Shown in pieces: positions 33,463 to 45,019 of a stretch of DNA of 64,000 bases. Every line of letters starts with the position of its first letter. Positions within the stretch are counted from its first letter, which is position 1. Below the pieces are notes generated by a model. The model was given only the letters and a program-made list of their open reading frames with translations, ran no database searches and was not told where the DNA came from. The stretch comes from Saussurea involucrata (Eukaryota > Streptophyta > Magnoliopsida > Asterales > Asteraceae), in assembly GCA_033807775.1 (NCBI GenBank), contig CM066324.1, positions 131,493,501 through 131,557,500 on the forward strand, written 5' to 3'. Both the position numbers and the translations under genes were made by a program.

Positions 33463-33671
33463 TGGACTAGACCCAATGGGATGTTACGGGAGAGGGAAGA
33501 TGGTAGAGGAGAGAGGAGAGATAAATTTTCTAAAATTCCTAAAATGTCCTTTATTTAAAATTAAAATCAAAATTACCAAATATATTAATTTCCTAATTTA
33601 TCTCTGATTTATGGTTGAGATTGGATCTCATAGTTACCACAAAATACTAGGATCTCCCTTGAATGGCCCCC

Positions 33672-34012
33672 TATATATATATATATATATATATATAGGA
33701 AGGTTCAAACGAGGAGCGCATCAATTTAAGAGAACGTGAGGAGCACTCCCATGCTTCTGATCACATATGATTTACAACCCTAAAAAATCGGATTTAACTC
33801 AAAAATTCGCGCAAAAGTGGCGCGAGGTGGCAAGTCGCGGATCATTAATGATTCACAACTGTTAATCATATGTGATTCATAACTGTCAATTGCTCCTCCA
33901 GATCAGTTGTGAATCACATGTGATCCACAACTGCCAATCACATGTGATTCATAACTGTCAATTGCTCCTCACGTTCTCTTAAATTGGTACGCTCCTCGTT
34001 TGAACCCGCCTC

Positions 34013-34036
<24 letters not shown>
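33672..34036. mobile_element. Foldback MITE between TA runs (family 4)
   Basis: The body 33698-34012 starts aggaaggttcaaacgaggag and ends as its complement, ctcctcgtttgaacccgcct. Inner ctcctcacgttctcttaaat is the inverse of atttaagagaacgtgaggag. The centre repeats catatgtgattcacaactg words. TA runs flank both sides. Confidence 0.85.
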
Positions 34037-34057
<21 letters not shown>

Positions 34058-34371
34058 GGAGGTTCAGGAGAAAACCTCAAATAAATGAAAAACTAAAAAA
34101 CACTTAATCGACCGTTAGATTATATAATCTGATGGATGTGATTAAACAAACGGTTACAACAATATTAATTAAATTAAAAAAACTTCACCTCTTTATTTTT
34201 TATTCGAAAAAAGACGAAAAATAAACAAATTTCGAACGAAATAAATTACACCAAATAAACGACAATATTTTTCTCTTTAATTTGACATCCATATTGATAT
34301 ACTTTTTCATCCGTTTTTTCGTGGTTTTCCGGTTTTCCATTTATTTGAGGTTTTCCTTTGAACCTGACCCT
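34037..34371. mobile_element. Foldback MITE (family 3), GA and TA flanks
   Basis: After a GA run, gggaggttcaggagaaaacc... is inverted to ...ggttttcctttgaacctgac, with aaataaatgaaaaac matched by ttttccatttatttgagg. Related in termini to the element at 26312. Confidence 0.8.
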
Positions 34372-34375
34372 ATAT

Positions 34376-34442
<67 letters not shown>
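34372..34442. repeat. TA microsatellite, about 70 bp
   Basis: The longest TA run in the window. It can extrude as a cruciform and gives the poly-Tyr/Ile frame on the minus strand, which is not a gene. Confidence 0.95.
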
Positions 34443-34445
<3 letters not shown>

Positions 34446-34668
34446 AATAACATGAACCAAAGGATTACTTAAACACAATTATTCGAACAACTTTATTAAA
34501 ATATATAGAAATGGAAGAGTGACATCAATTATACATACTTCCAGCTTAACTACACCACCACAAACTTATTGCCTAATTGATTATTAGGTGATTAAGAGAA
34601 CTCACAAAATCCTCTTTAACACCAGACACCAAAACACAAACTTATATTCCCATGGATGCAAATGCAGG

Positions 34669-34669
34669 T

Positions 34670-34711
<42 letters not shown>

Positions 34712-34957
34712 CAGGGTTCATGTGAGGAGCGCATCAAAACGTGAGGAGCACCGTCCATGTACAAAATCACATGTGATTCACAACACAAGGACTAAAAATC
34801 ATATGTGATTTAACATTTTGGACACGCGCGGTTTGTTACGCGGTTTGCAAAAGCGCGCGGCTTGTCCTGCGGTTTGTGTTGTGAATCACATGTGATTTTG
34901 TACATGGACGGTGCTCCTCACGTTCTCACGTTTTGATGCGTTCCTCATTTGAACCCG

Positions 34958-34997
<40 letters not shown>
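34669..34997. mobile_element. Foldback MITE (family 4), in the PPO-2 3' flank
   Basis: The body 34708-34962 starts agcagggttcatgtgaggag and ends as the complement, with gtccatgtacaaaatcacat mirrored by atgtgattttgtacatggac. CA/TA and TA runs flank it. It ends only about 10 bp beyond the PPO-2 stop codon, so the PPO-2 3' UTR must include or stop inside it. Confidence 0.88.
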
Positions 34998-34999
<2 letters not shown>

Positions 35000-35007
35000 G
35001 ATGAAGA

Positions 35008-38000
35008 TCAATAAATGGGAAGCAGCTCAATCTTCATATTGGAAACGATGGTATCATTGCCCCCTGCCCTCGGCACTATAGTCACCAAAAGAGAATCATC
35101 ATCTTCAGCTTCAATATCTTCTAACAGCTCTGTTAACCCAAACCTTGCCGCACTGGTTATCAACATCTTGTCCGTATGATTATGCGGCAACTGTGCGAAA
35201 CTACCTGCAAACTCACTCTCAGCTGCGGTGCTTGCCGCTTCATCGTCTTTATCATTCACATACACGTCAAACTTCACAAACGTCTCACTGTCGAAACGAA
35301 TTCCATCCACAAACAACATCTCCTTCACGTTCTCTTTCTCCTCCTTGCTCCGTTTTAATGCAGGCCTCTTCACAAGCACCTTTATTATCCGATCGATCTT
35401 CACCGGAAACTTCACGTCCTCCACCTTACTCACTCTTCCGGCCGACCTCGCTGCCAAAAAAAAAGGTATCAGTGACGAAAATCAGTGACAGAAATTTCCG
35501 TCACAAATTAGTGACGGATCAGCGACGGAACGACCAAGAACACAATCCGTCACGAATCTGTCACTAATTGTGACGGATTAGCGACAGACAGTAGTCCATC
35601 ACCAATTAGTGACGGATTAGCAACGGAATATATTTAAAAAATAATTAAAAAATAAAATATACGTGTCTGTCGCTAATCTATCGCTTATCAGTGATAGATT
35701 AGCGACGGACACGTGGAGTTTCACAAAAAAATAAAAATAAAATGAAATTCCACATGTCCGTCACTAATCAGTGAAGGATCAGCGACGGAATTGTCCGTCA
35801 CTGATAGGGTCAATTTTTGTAGTGCCTACCTCCAATATTTCGCTTCTTAGTGCGTGCGATAGGTCGATTTCTTGACCAGGGGATTCGGGAATCTTCGTAT
35901 TTGTAACCCATTGGTTCGGTGTCTACACAATCTTTGTTGTAGACACGTACTAACTCTTTGTTCTCGTCATAAAAAACGTATGATGCCTCTAGCCAATCCT
36001 CGTCCGTTGGATCATGGTGTCCTTTGATCCCCAAACCTTTCCAAATTTTCCACATTCGATCGACATTAGCATGATGAGCGTAAAAAATAGGGTCGTACCC
36101 GGCCGAGTAGAAGTTTCCCATGTCCTCACTGTTCGGCATTCTAGAGTTACCCACCCACCGGTGCACCGCCGTGTGACAACCACTTTCTATAGTTCCGATC
36201 AACGGAGAACCCATATTAATGGGGTCATCTCCAGCTTTGTACATGCCACCGAAGAAGCTTATTGGATCAGTGGCGCTGCTGATCATCTGCTTATACATTG
36301 CAGCCAGATTAATGCCGATTTGGTCTATACAAGAAGAGCCTTTCTCTTTACCTGTTGGAAATATCGGTGAGATTGGTAGGATTAACAAAATCAAAAGACT
36401 TTATAAGGTTTTGTCTCTCATTGGGCCTTGAACAAGTTAATGGACTCATGGTGAGGGTCATGAGTGGTAGGTCCAACGTGCGCACGTGCCCCAGGCTCAG
36501 GCCGCAAGATTGGTGGAGTGGCGCGAGGAGGCGCACGCCGCATCGGAGCTAGCCTCGCCCCGAGCATTCTTTTTACAGAGAATTATAGAGAAAGTTGAGA
36601 GATAGATTTTGAATTCTGTAATTAACAAAGATAAACCGTTTTTTTAGTTTAAACTTAAAATTCAAAGTTTTTTAAAACAAAAAACGTTTTTTATCTTTAA
36701 AGTTAGAGACTTAGGTGAAGAGTTGGTGCTAAAGTATGAAATCTGAAATATTAAGACTGTTTGTTTTTATAAAATGATAAACATCTGAATCTGTTTAATT
36801 GACTAAAAATATTACGTTTTAAAGTTCAAAATTGAAAGAGACTATTATTTGAAAACACACACATTCATACCCATCAACCATGCGTGCAATTGAGGAGGAG
36901 GTAGAAGGAACTGGATCTTTAAAAAAAATAAGAGGAATTAAGTGGATGGTGCGCCTCTAAAATTTCAGAGGACATTAAGAGGTTTTCAGACCTTTTTTCT
37001 AAATAAAAAACAAACAGTCTTAAATCTGATCTTAGTCTCCAACTTCCTGCTAGTGGTTCCTGATCTTGGGGATTAAGGGACGATTTTTAGGGGTTTAACC
37101 CGGTATAAATACTGGGTTAAACCTGACCTTAAACACACATAGAAAAATGGGGGTTTCTGTTACCATTGCTGTTGGTAAACAGAAGCTAATAATGGGCTTT
37201 GCGATCCGGTACTCATAAGATTAAGAGCGATTGTATAAAACCTTTAAGGACAGGTTTATCTTACCATGCAGTCTTCATCTATTTTGAGTTACAAACAGGT
37301 TGGTGTTTACGTTTCTGTCTTGCATTTTAATTTCCGTTCACTAATTGAACGTTCTTCTTCTACCACTTTTCTTATCACGAATCTATAATCGTTTGGATTT
37401 TCTTAGTTCGGGACTACGTAATATATTACTTAATATATATTGCTATTAACGATTAATTAATAAAGTTGTGATTTTTATTAATAAAATCAGTTACTTTCTT
37501 CCATTGAATTTTAGTGACAAGAAAATTCAACATTATTTACCATCATAGTCGAGATCAACGACGACCGGTGGAAGGTGTTTCGCATCCCTGTAAGCGTTAA
37601 AGATCGGGTTTTTTCTAGGGTTTTCGTTCGCCGGGTCCGGTTCGAACATGGGCGGAATCGTCATTCCAGTGGGACTATCCCAATTCCAGTAGGGTATCGC
37701 GAAAGTTGGATCATCAATCAACTTCCCCAATATTCTCTCATAGAAATAAAGATACCAACGATGGAATGGAAAGAAAAGCCACGAATTATGAACCTGAATT
37801 TCCTTTCTCGGAACACCATCGTGTCCTTTTTGTCGATAACTGCCATTGCAATAAGCACAATGAATCATGGCTTGTTGTTTGAAACATCGTGGATCATCAT
37901 CTGGAAGATCTCTCATTTTCCGAAGTGCTTCTTTATATTTGGCTAAGTACTCGTCGGTAACTCTCTGTGCCGCCGGTCGGACACGTGTCACGGGGGCATG

Positions 38001-38390
38001 GGGCAAGACGAAACGTTTTGGTGCACCTTCTGAGAGTACTGGTGGGCAACATGCTAAAGTTCTTGCAGCGTCTTTTTTGTCACTAACGCCTGAATTTGCA
38101 GCAACACAATCCGAAATATTGTCCGGTGCGGTGATCGGAGTGGCGAATGCCGGCGGGATGGAGGTCATGTAATCGGCGGCGTAGAGGCCTCCGATCCCAA
38201 GTAGCAAGTTTCTCCGGTCCACATTTTGCATGAGCTTTAGGGTTTCTGGGTTTTTGAGGGTTTTATCATCGTGATCCGCCGCAGCTTTGCATGAGATTTT
38301 GAAGCGTCGGTGGGAAGAAGTTTTAGAAAATAGGGAGGAAGGAGGCAAGGTGTTGGTGGTGGCGGCAGCGGAGGATGTAAAAGAAGCCAT
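35008..38390 (-). CDS. PPO: Polyphenol oxidase PPO-2, join 38390-37541, 36351-35830, 35450-35008
   Basis: The three exons (850, 522 and 443 nt) give 604 residues in one frame. Residues 1-57 form a transit peptide, R59-R60 starts the twin-arginine thylakoid signal, and an Ala-rich cleavage region follows near 82. CuA ligands are H177, H201 and H210; CuB ligands are H343, H347 and H376/H377. The motif DEDWLEASYVFYDE is the DWL domain, and FVKFDVYVND the KFDV domain. It is a lumenal catechol oxidase acting on o-diphenols, latent until the C-terminal part is removed, as in the family. Intron 1 (37540-36352, phase 1) is an LTR-like insert; intron 2 (35829-35451, phase 1) is a CACTA-type MITE. It has no intron at the PPO-1 position. 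Without splicing of intron 1 the protein ends one codon after the donor. Confidence 0.93.
35446..35827 (-). mobile_element. CACTA-type MITE forming PPO-2 intron 2
   Basis: On the minus strand the element starts CACTACAAAAATTGACC at 35824 and ends ...TTTTTTTTTGGCAGCG at 35449, whose complement CGCTGCCAAAAA is a worn CACTAC-type end. Both sides are flanked by AGG. The interior repeats gtgacgga/tccgtcac words. The donor GAG|GTAGG is exon sequence just outside the element; the acceptor TTTTTGGCAG|CG lies in its terminal repeat, with the T-run serving as polypyrimidine tract. Splicing changes one Gly codon to Ala relative to the empty site. Confidence 0.82.
36348..37541 (+). mobile_element. LTR-like insertion forming PPO-2 intron 1
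   Basis: In plus orientation the insert starts TGTTGGAAATATC at 36353 and ends AATTCAACA at 37532, followed by four extra bases. The 5-bp repeat TTACC flanks it at 36348-36352 and 37537-37541 (GGTAA in the gene's direction). It contains a TATA-like ggtataaatactggg near 37100, a GC-rich block at 36475-36560, and no coding region, so it is a solo LTR lying antisense to PPO-2. The Copia LTR at 18102 has a similar start and layout but no long identity was seen. Confidence 0.8.
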
Positions 38391-38428
38391 GGATTTGGGT
38401 GGTAGTCAAGGTGGTTAGTGGTGGTACA

Positions 38429-38436
38429 TTTATATA
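38429..38436 (-). promoter_or_regulatory. TATA box of PPO-2
   Basis: TATATAAA on the minus strand lies about 40 bp before the PPO-2 start codon at 38390, matching the compact promoter layout of PPO-1. Confidence 0.6.
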
Positions 38437-38559
38437 GAGGTGGCTAACAGGAGATTATTTGATTTCGAGTATTTTAATTAATTTCTTTTTAAATAAATGC
38501 ATAAAAATCTCAATCGATTAAATAACGACAATTTTTTTTGTTTGATATGAATTTTTTTT

Positions 38560-40596
38560 GGGAAATTAATTAAAATACCCTAAGTTTGATCAAGTGTTAC
38601 CAAAATGCCCTAAATCTCTCCCAGTTTGCTAAAATGCCTTTTTTTTCCCCGCGATGGGAGCCCGCGGTCGCTGGCATTTTGGAAATTTAATTACCCACGA
38701 TCACGGGGAGAGGAGCCCGCGGTGGACCAATTTCATACGATTTTGTGATTTTAAATTGAAATTTTACACTTTGATCCCCTATACTTATTTACTAAATTTA
38801 CTTTATACCTTTTACTTTCATAAATTTAATTTTACATTTAACACATATAATCGTTTATTAACTAAAACACGTTAAAAAATTCGTTTTAATTTTAACAAGT
38901 TACATCATTATAATCGTCTCTTCGATACGTTCGAAATTAGCCCAATCTTGAAATTTTTTGGATTTATATATTTTAATATATATCATATACACTACATAAA
39001 AATATTTTTTACCTGCGAAAATTCATTTTTTTAACGTATTCTCAATTTTTTTTACACTCCTATCGCATTAACTATAAGAGTACCATAAATTAAATAATTA
39101 ACTATAAATGTATAAATTGTAAATATTAAAAATATTTTGATGTACTATATATGATATATATTAAAATATATAAATCAAAAAATTTCAAAATTTGGCTCAT
39201 TTCGAACGTATCGAAAAGACGATTATAATGGTGTAACTTGTTAAAATTAAAACGTATTTTTTTAACGTATTTTAGTTAATAAACGATTATATGTGTTAAA
39301 TGTAAAATTAAATTATGAAAGTAAAAGGTATAAAGTAAAGTTAGTAAATAAGTATAGGGGTTGAAAGTGTAAATATCAAATCAAAATCACGAATTGAAAT
39401 TAACACTTTCAACCCCTATACTTATTTACTTATTTTACTTTATACCTTTTACTTTCATAATTTAAATTTTACATTTAACACATATAATCGTTTATCAACA
39501 AAAATACGTTAAAAAAATACGTTTTAATTTTAACAAGTTACACCATTATAATCGTCTCTTCGATACGTTCAAAATGAGCTCAATCTTGATTTTTTTTGAA
39601 TTTATATATTTTAATATATCATATACACTACATAAAAAATATTTTTATATTTAAAATTCATACGCTTATAGTTAATTATTTAATTTATGGTACTCTTAGG
39701 TAGCGTTTGGTACGCATACTAGATGGGACGGGACGGAACTGGATGGGACGGGACGGGACTGAACTGGAGGAGATAACTTTAATCTAAGTTACGTTGGAAA
39801 TACATCGATCCTTTTGTGCATACTCTGTAACTGCAAATACTTCAGCTCCAAACACACATGAATCATCATTCGCCAAATACTCATTTTCACAATATCTATA
39901 AACACATTCAAATAATAATAATTTAAAACGATTTAATGAATTAGTTAATATATGATTATTATGTTAATGCGATAGGAGTGTAAAACAAAATTGAAAAAAA
40001 AATAAGAGATGTACCATAAATTAAATAATTAACAATAAGAGTATGAATTTTAAATATAAAAAATACCTTTTTATGTAGTGTATATGATATATATTAAAAT
40101 ATAAAAATCCAAAAAAATTCAAGATTGGGCTCATTTCGAACGTATCGAAGAGACGATTACAATGGTGTAACTTGTTAAAATTAAAACGTATTTTTTTAAC
40201 GTATTTTAGTTAATAAACGATTATATGTGTTAAATGTAAAATTAAATTATGAAAGTAAAAGGTATAAAGTAAATTTAGTAAATAAGTATAGGGGTTGAAA
40301 GTGTAACATTTTAATTTAAAAATAAAATTTGGTCGACCGCGGTGTCAACGTCAAACGCGGTTCAAATTTTCAAAAATGGTCCTTGGAATTTTTCAAAAAT
40401 GGTCCCTTGCAATTGAAAAGTCACAAAAATAAAACCACCGCGGGATTCCTTCGCGATCGCGGGATTGAATTTTTCAAAAATGGTCCCTGCAAGTTTAAAA
40501 AAGTGTCAGAAATGGTCCCTGAGCCCGCGATCGCGGGCTCCCATCGCGGGAAAAAAGGGCATTTTGGCAAACTGGGAGAGATTTAGGGTCATTGTT
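38560..40596. mobile_element. Long inverted-repeat element B
   Basis: A second copy of element A. The left end starts GGGAAATTAATTAAAATACC but has lost about 150 bp of its arm between the two ground motifs; the right arm (40345-40590) is complete up to gagagatttagggtcatt and then stops short of the terminus. The interior carries the same ttacacttt..cccctatactt modules, the GGGAC module at 39697-39905, and the 20-bp palindrome at 40521-40540. The nested hAT MITE of element A is absent, so that insertion is later than the split. Confidence 0.8.
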
Positions 40597-41385
40597 ATTC
40601 CCTTTTGCATTGTGACGTGCAAATGAGAAATAGGCAAGATATAATTGTTATTTCCGTTTTTCTATTGGGAAATGAGAAATAGGCAAGGTATAATTGCTAT
40701 TTCCGCTTTTATTGGGAGATTAGGAATAGGCAAGGTATAATTGTTATTTCTACTTCCACTCCAAGAAATAGACATGGTTTAATTGTAATTTCTTGGGTAT
40801 GAGCTGTAATCTAGAATCATTAGTGATTCGTAGTGTTGCTCTTAACATGATATTGTGACTTACTTAGTGTTCGTCATATTCATGGAATCGGGTATGATTT
40901 CTGTCATCGAAAGATGTTATGTGTAAGAAATGAAGGTTTGCGAAAAGATCCTTTTATACGCTTTGTATACAAATAGGTTTTCAAAGCTTATAAATGTTTT
41001 GGATTTTTACCGGATGTTCTCACTAGGCGCAAGCCTAATATTTCAAACTTAAATTTTCTTACCATGTACTAGCTTGGGAAAGGATACGAGGGGATGAGTG
41101 AAGAGGGGTACATAATTATGCTTTTTGGAAATGCAATGGAGAAGTTAGTGTCATTGAAGATATTTTGGAGATATTGTAGACAACCTTATAATCTAGTTTT
41201 GTTGATTTTGGATTAGATTAGTTGATTGTTCACAATAGATCATTTGTAATTATGAATCTTGCCACAAATTCTCCAGTTGTAAATGAAAGTTTATAAAGTT
41301 TTGTAGTAAACCCTGATAAATTTTAAGGTTTAAATTTATTGTGGATTTTGGGTGTTTCAACACACTTCTTGTGATATCAGAACAA
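40597..41385 (+). mobile_element. Gypsy LTR remnant
   Basis: The stretch has the layout of the end of a gypsy LTR: a ggatgttctcactaggcgca segment like the ggattttctcacttagaccg of the LTR at 30111, a long AT-rich tail, and after gtgtttcaaca (about 41359) a worn PBS, tgtgatatcagaac. The left half is replaced by a 55-bp repeat array. No internal coding sequence follows. Confidence 0.55.
40619..40790 (+). repeat. Three-copy tandem repeat of about 58 bp
   Basis: The words gagaaataggcaagatataa, gagaaataggcaaggtataa and taggaataggcaaggtataa recur at about 40626, 40684 and 40735, each followed by ttg(t/c)tatttc. Confidence 0.8.
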
Positions 41386-42165
41386 GTAATCAAACAGTAT
41401 AATCAATCAGATGGCCACCAATATATATTTCAATGAAGAATTCATCAAGTAAACAATGAAGAATGTAGAGAGAAATGGTGAGTGTACGTGTACTTGAGAG
41501 TGTAGCTATTGGATGACCTAATTAGAAATCTAGGCTAAGCTAACAATATATACTATGTAACTTAACAATTACATAATTAGTCCCTCTACATAGTACAACT
41601 TAGAATATTAGGCACTCACATTCTCCCCTTTGTACAATGTAGAGGCAAAGAGTTTAAACGTCCACCGGGGTCACATACTTCTTTCGAATCCCGAATATGA
41701 TCTCAAACCTCCTTAGTGCATTCCGGTACTCCTTTTGGTATGTAATAGCATCCAGTACTTGCTTGATCAGCTCCTTCTCCTTATCTTTAAGCACATAATG
41801 AACATTATCCATCAGCCGGTGGACCTTTAGGTGATAACATCTTTAGCCGATGAGTTGGCCAATCTGTTAAGGCATCATTTGTTGGGCATGATCATCTGAT
41901 GCTGATGAATATAAGTTGAACTTGAGGCCTCCATCCTATATATTCATCAAATGTTCCAACATTCGTAAAAGTATCTTCATTTGATCATCTATCGGTAGAC
42001 ATGTTATATCAATTGTTTAACGACAAATGATTTATCAATTGATAAATGCTTATGAGGTAATTTTTGTCGGCTAAATGCCTCTAAATAACATATATACTTT
42101 GTTTTTACAGATAACTTAAGTATTTTCTTATAATATTTATCATTTATAAAGTCTTCTAAACTAAT
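41386..42165. other. Unassigned spacer
   Basis: No gene was recognised. The 41640-41850 part has balanced base composition and ccaccggggtcacatactt-like sequence resembling a worn Copia pol/reverse-strand tail, but no motif could be fixed. Confidence 0.4.
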
Positions 42166-42328
42166 AGGGTTCAACACACCAAAGGGCATTTGACCTAACG
42201 GTATGTGAGCCTCTTTCCTTCTAGGAGGTCAGGGATTCAAACTTCACCAAATGTGAGAAGGGTGTGTGAGTTTATTTGTTGCATTTGCCGTATATAAATA
42301 TTATATACTTAAAAAAAAGGGTTCAACA
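42166..42328 (+). mobile_element. Second SINE type with 11-bp target duplication
   Basis: The body 42177-42317 has box A-like gacctaacggtatg, box B-like ggtcagggattcaaactt and an A-run tail. It is flanked by agggttcaaca at 42166-42176 and 42318-42328. Its sequence differs from the SINE at 11631, so two SINE families are active or were active here. Confidence 0.88.
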
Positions 42329-42768
42329 ATCTACCTATATATATGGTTTAAACTTATTATATGGGATTATATATTACTGGGTAGTCTATAATACTTAATT
42401 ATTCTAAAGTATACTGAAATGTTTTCTAATATGATATAAACAAGATTATGCTAATTTTGATACAAATATAATATTTTTATATCTAACCATTGGAAATGAA
42501 TATCACTGAATCTATTGAATTTCTTGTCCAAAAGCTTGCAGGAAGTAGAGACATGTGTCTGATTAATAACCCACACAAGTGATCATTCATCACTTCCATC
42601 CCCATGTCATGCCAAGTATAACCTACATTAGCCACTTGGCTATATAATCAAATAATCCACACTTGTGCAAGTTGTATTTTACTTGGACATAAATGTATGA
42701 ATATAATTTATTTGTAACAGTTATTCTATCATGATATTGTATATTTAGTTTTATTACAATTATATATA
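42329..42768. other. AT-rich spacer, nothing recognised
   Basis: No frame, repeat border or motif is supported in this stretch. Confidence 0.5.
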
Positions 42769-43533
42769 CTTAAATGTTAGGACTTGATCAATTATGATTT
42801 ACATTTGCGTATTTATTGATGAATTAAATATAACAAAGCAAAGATTCTTTTACAGATTAATGAGAAAATCATAAAACTATAACAAAATACGTAAACCTTA
42901 CTTGTAATCGAAGATTCTTGTATAAACGAGACAAAGATTGAGGCATGTGTATGTGGAGTGTCCTAAGACAAAAATTCGTCGAGTGTATTGACGTTGTCTT
43001 GAGGATACAACAATCTATTCAAATTCCACACTTGAATCTATCGAATTAATCAGGTATATATGGAGATAGAAAATGATAGAGAGAAACCCAGAGATAAAAA
43101 AATCGTCAGAATCGAATGTTGAAGAGGAAAGATTTATAGGTTGTCGTCCATAACCGAAATTAACTGTCAGGTGCTTCGCGCGATTTTTCACGCGGGTGAA
43201 CCCGCGCGAAAACCCGCTTCGATTCAGCGGTTCCCGCGAGTACTAGCGCGACCTTGGTCACGCCGCAACCCACGTCGTCACTTGCACCATCCTTTCCACA
43301 ATCAGTGATCTCGACCCCATCGCGACCCAAGGTCCAAGGCTCATTATTTGACATTTAATATGTTTATATTTATGTCAAAGAAAGCCCACCAAGAACACCA
43401 CACTCCAAGATCCAAGCAATTAAATGATTCATTTAATACTTAATGGTTGGAGTTTATTAACCGGTGTTTATTTTGCCTTGACTCCTATGTAGGACAAGGT
43501 TTCTCATATCTACACTAAATTCCAACACTTAAA
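42769..43533 (-). mobile_element. Solo Copia LTR, minus strand
   Basis: On the minus strand it starts TGTTGGAATTTAGTG at 43527 and its plus-strand left end reads TGTTAGG at 42775, giving complementary TG...CA ends. The repeat CTTAAA flanks both sides (42769-42774, 43528-43533). A gtcctaagacaaaaattcgt stretch with nearby gaggatacaacaat mirrors the R/U5 part of the LTR at 18102. No internal region or second LTR is present. Confidence 0.8.
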
Positions 43534-45019
43534 TTATTTTTTATTTGAGTATCGTATCTCGAAAAATGTACTTATTATAATAATTGGTAAGATCATCTTT
43601 AACAATTTCTTTAAAATGGAGATTATGGCTAGTTTTTCTTTCAAAAAACTCAAAACTTTGTCTAAGCTAGAAAAGGTACGGAGAGTGAAATTCTTCAAAT
43701 TTGAAAAACTCCCTATAAATTATTTCGTATGAATTTATTACTTCTATCGACAAAAATCATTGAAATTAAAAGTTTACAAGAGATAAATAATATTTCATTA
43801 AACGCACTAAAAATTATAATAATATAAATAATATTATAAATTTATAATCTTCAAAATGAAAAAGTATTTAGAGTTGAATGTAATTTATTGAAGTTTTTTG
43901 ACTTTTAATTATCCATCTTCACCAACGGATATTACCGAAGACCATTAGGCGTCGATAATTTTTGACGGATCATCGATGGGTTCGACTCTTTCACACAACT
44001 CTGTTGCTTATCTCATGTGACCTTTAAACTTCCCCTTTAACAAATTTATCTGATAATTGATGAACTAACTCGAGCTTATTCATCAATTTTTTTCCGACGT
44101 CAGTGTTGACGAGAGCTTATTACGGGATTGATTCTAATTGATTCTTTCCTATCTTTTCCTTTTTTTGTTCCTTCATTATAGGCTTGATTACCGAAATTAG
44201 TATTGTAATCTCCATGTATATATTGTTCCATTGTGAGGTTGTGAAATATACTGAAAAGAATACTCCCATAAAACTCTCTGTTTTATAGTCAGTCACACAC
44301 ACTAACATGCTACATTCTCGACCATAATCTACCAATATGAGTGGGTTATTTCAACTGCTTCTAAACTCAAATGTGCAAGCTCTTAACATATGCTCCAGAA
44401 ATTGTAGTGTCTCTCAATTTGACAACTAGTTTGACAATGATATACAATTTTCACTTAAGTTACCCATCTCGTTATGAAAAGGTTTTCAAACTTTGGGACT
44501 AATACTTGCTTATCAGTATCAAAACCAAATTGTGTAGACCAATTTACACATATGCCCCTATACTAACCTTCTTCTCGGCCATGAACCCTGTCGCGACCTA
44601 CCGACGCATTAGGAAAAAAATGCCATACATGTGTCTCCTTAGCTCCCCGAGTTGTCCCGATCGGTCCCCTGGTATTCATACTAAAATGGGGAACATGATA
44701 TTTTTCCCTAAGTCCGACCGCTCTTGGTGTATCTTGGCTTGTTATCATTCTTATCGTAGTAGTGTATAATATCACCATCTTGTGGCATCTATCTCATACA
44801 ATGCATTCGTTAAACACTTTCATGTGGTGGCAAAAAATTGACCCAAAAAAGGTTTAAATTGACTAAAATACCCCTATCTAACTAGACTTAACAATTTTAA
44901 TATTAAATGTTATATAATAAATTATTTAATAATTTTAATACTAAATACTAAATAATAATTTATTTAATAATTATAAATAAATTATTATTTAATAATTTGA
45001 AATAAAATTTATTTTAATT
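43534..45019. other. Unassigned, largely AT-rich
   Basis: The part 44506-44770 is richer in G+C and has open frames of 71-87 codons on both strands without recognisable motifs. The rest has none. Confidence 0.4.

Larger units (their letters stand above)
32353..33670. other. Mixed spacer: TC microsatellite, SINE piece, minisatellite
   Basis: A TC run lies at 32420-32443, followed by leader-like sequence with catcatcttcttcatc. Besides the SINE fragment and the GTATCACA array listed separately, no coding region is supported. Two ggtatcacatattcacagtg-like stretches (32550, 33190) hint that part of the spacer is one decayed element. Confidence 0.5.

Noticed and set aside
34246..34446. Poly-Ile/Tyr peptide frame
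   Set aside because: It translates a TA microsatellite.
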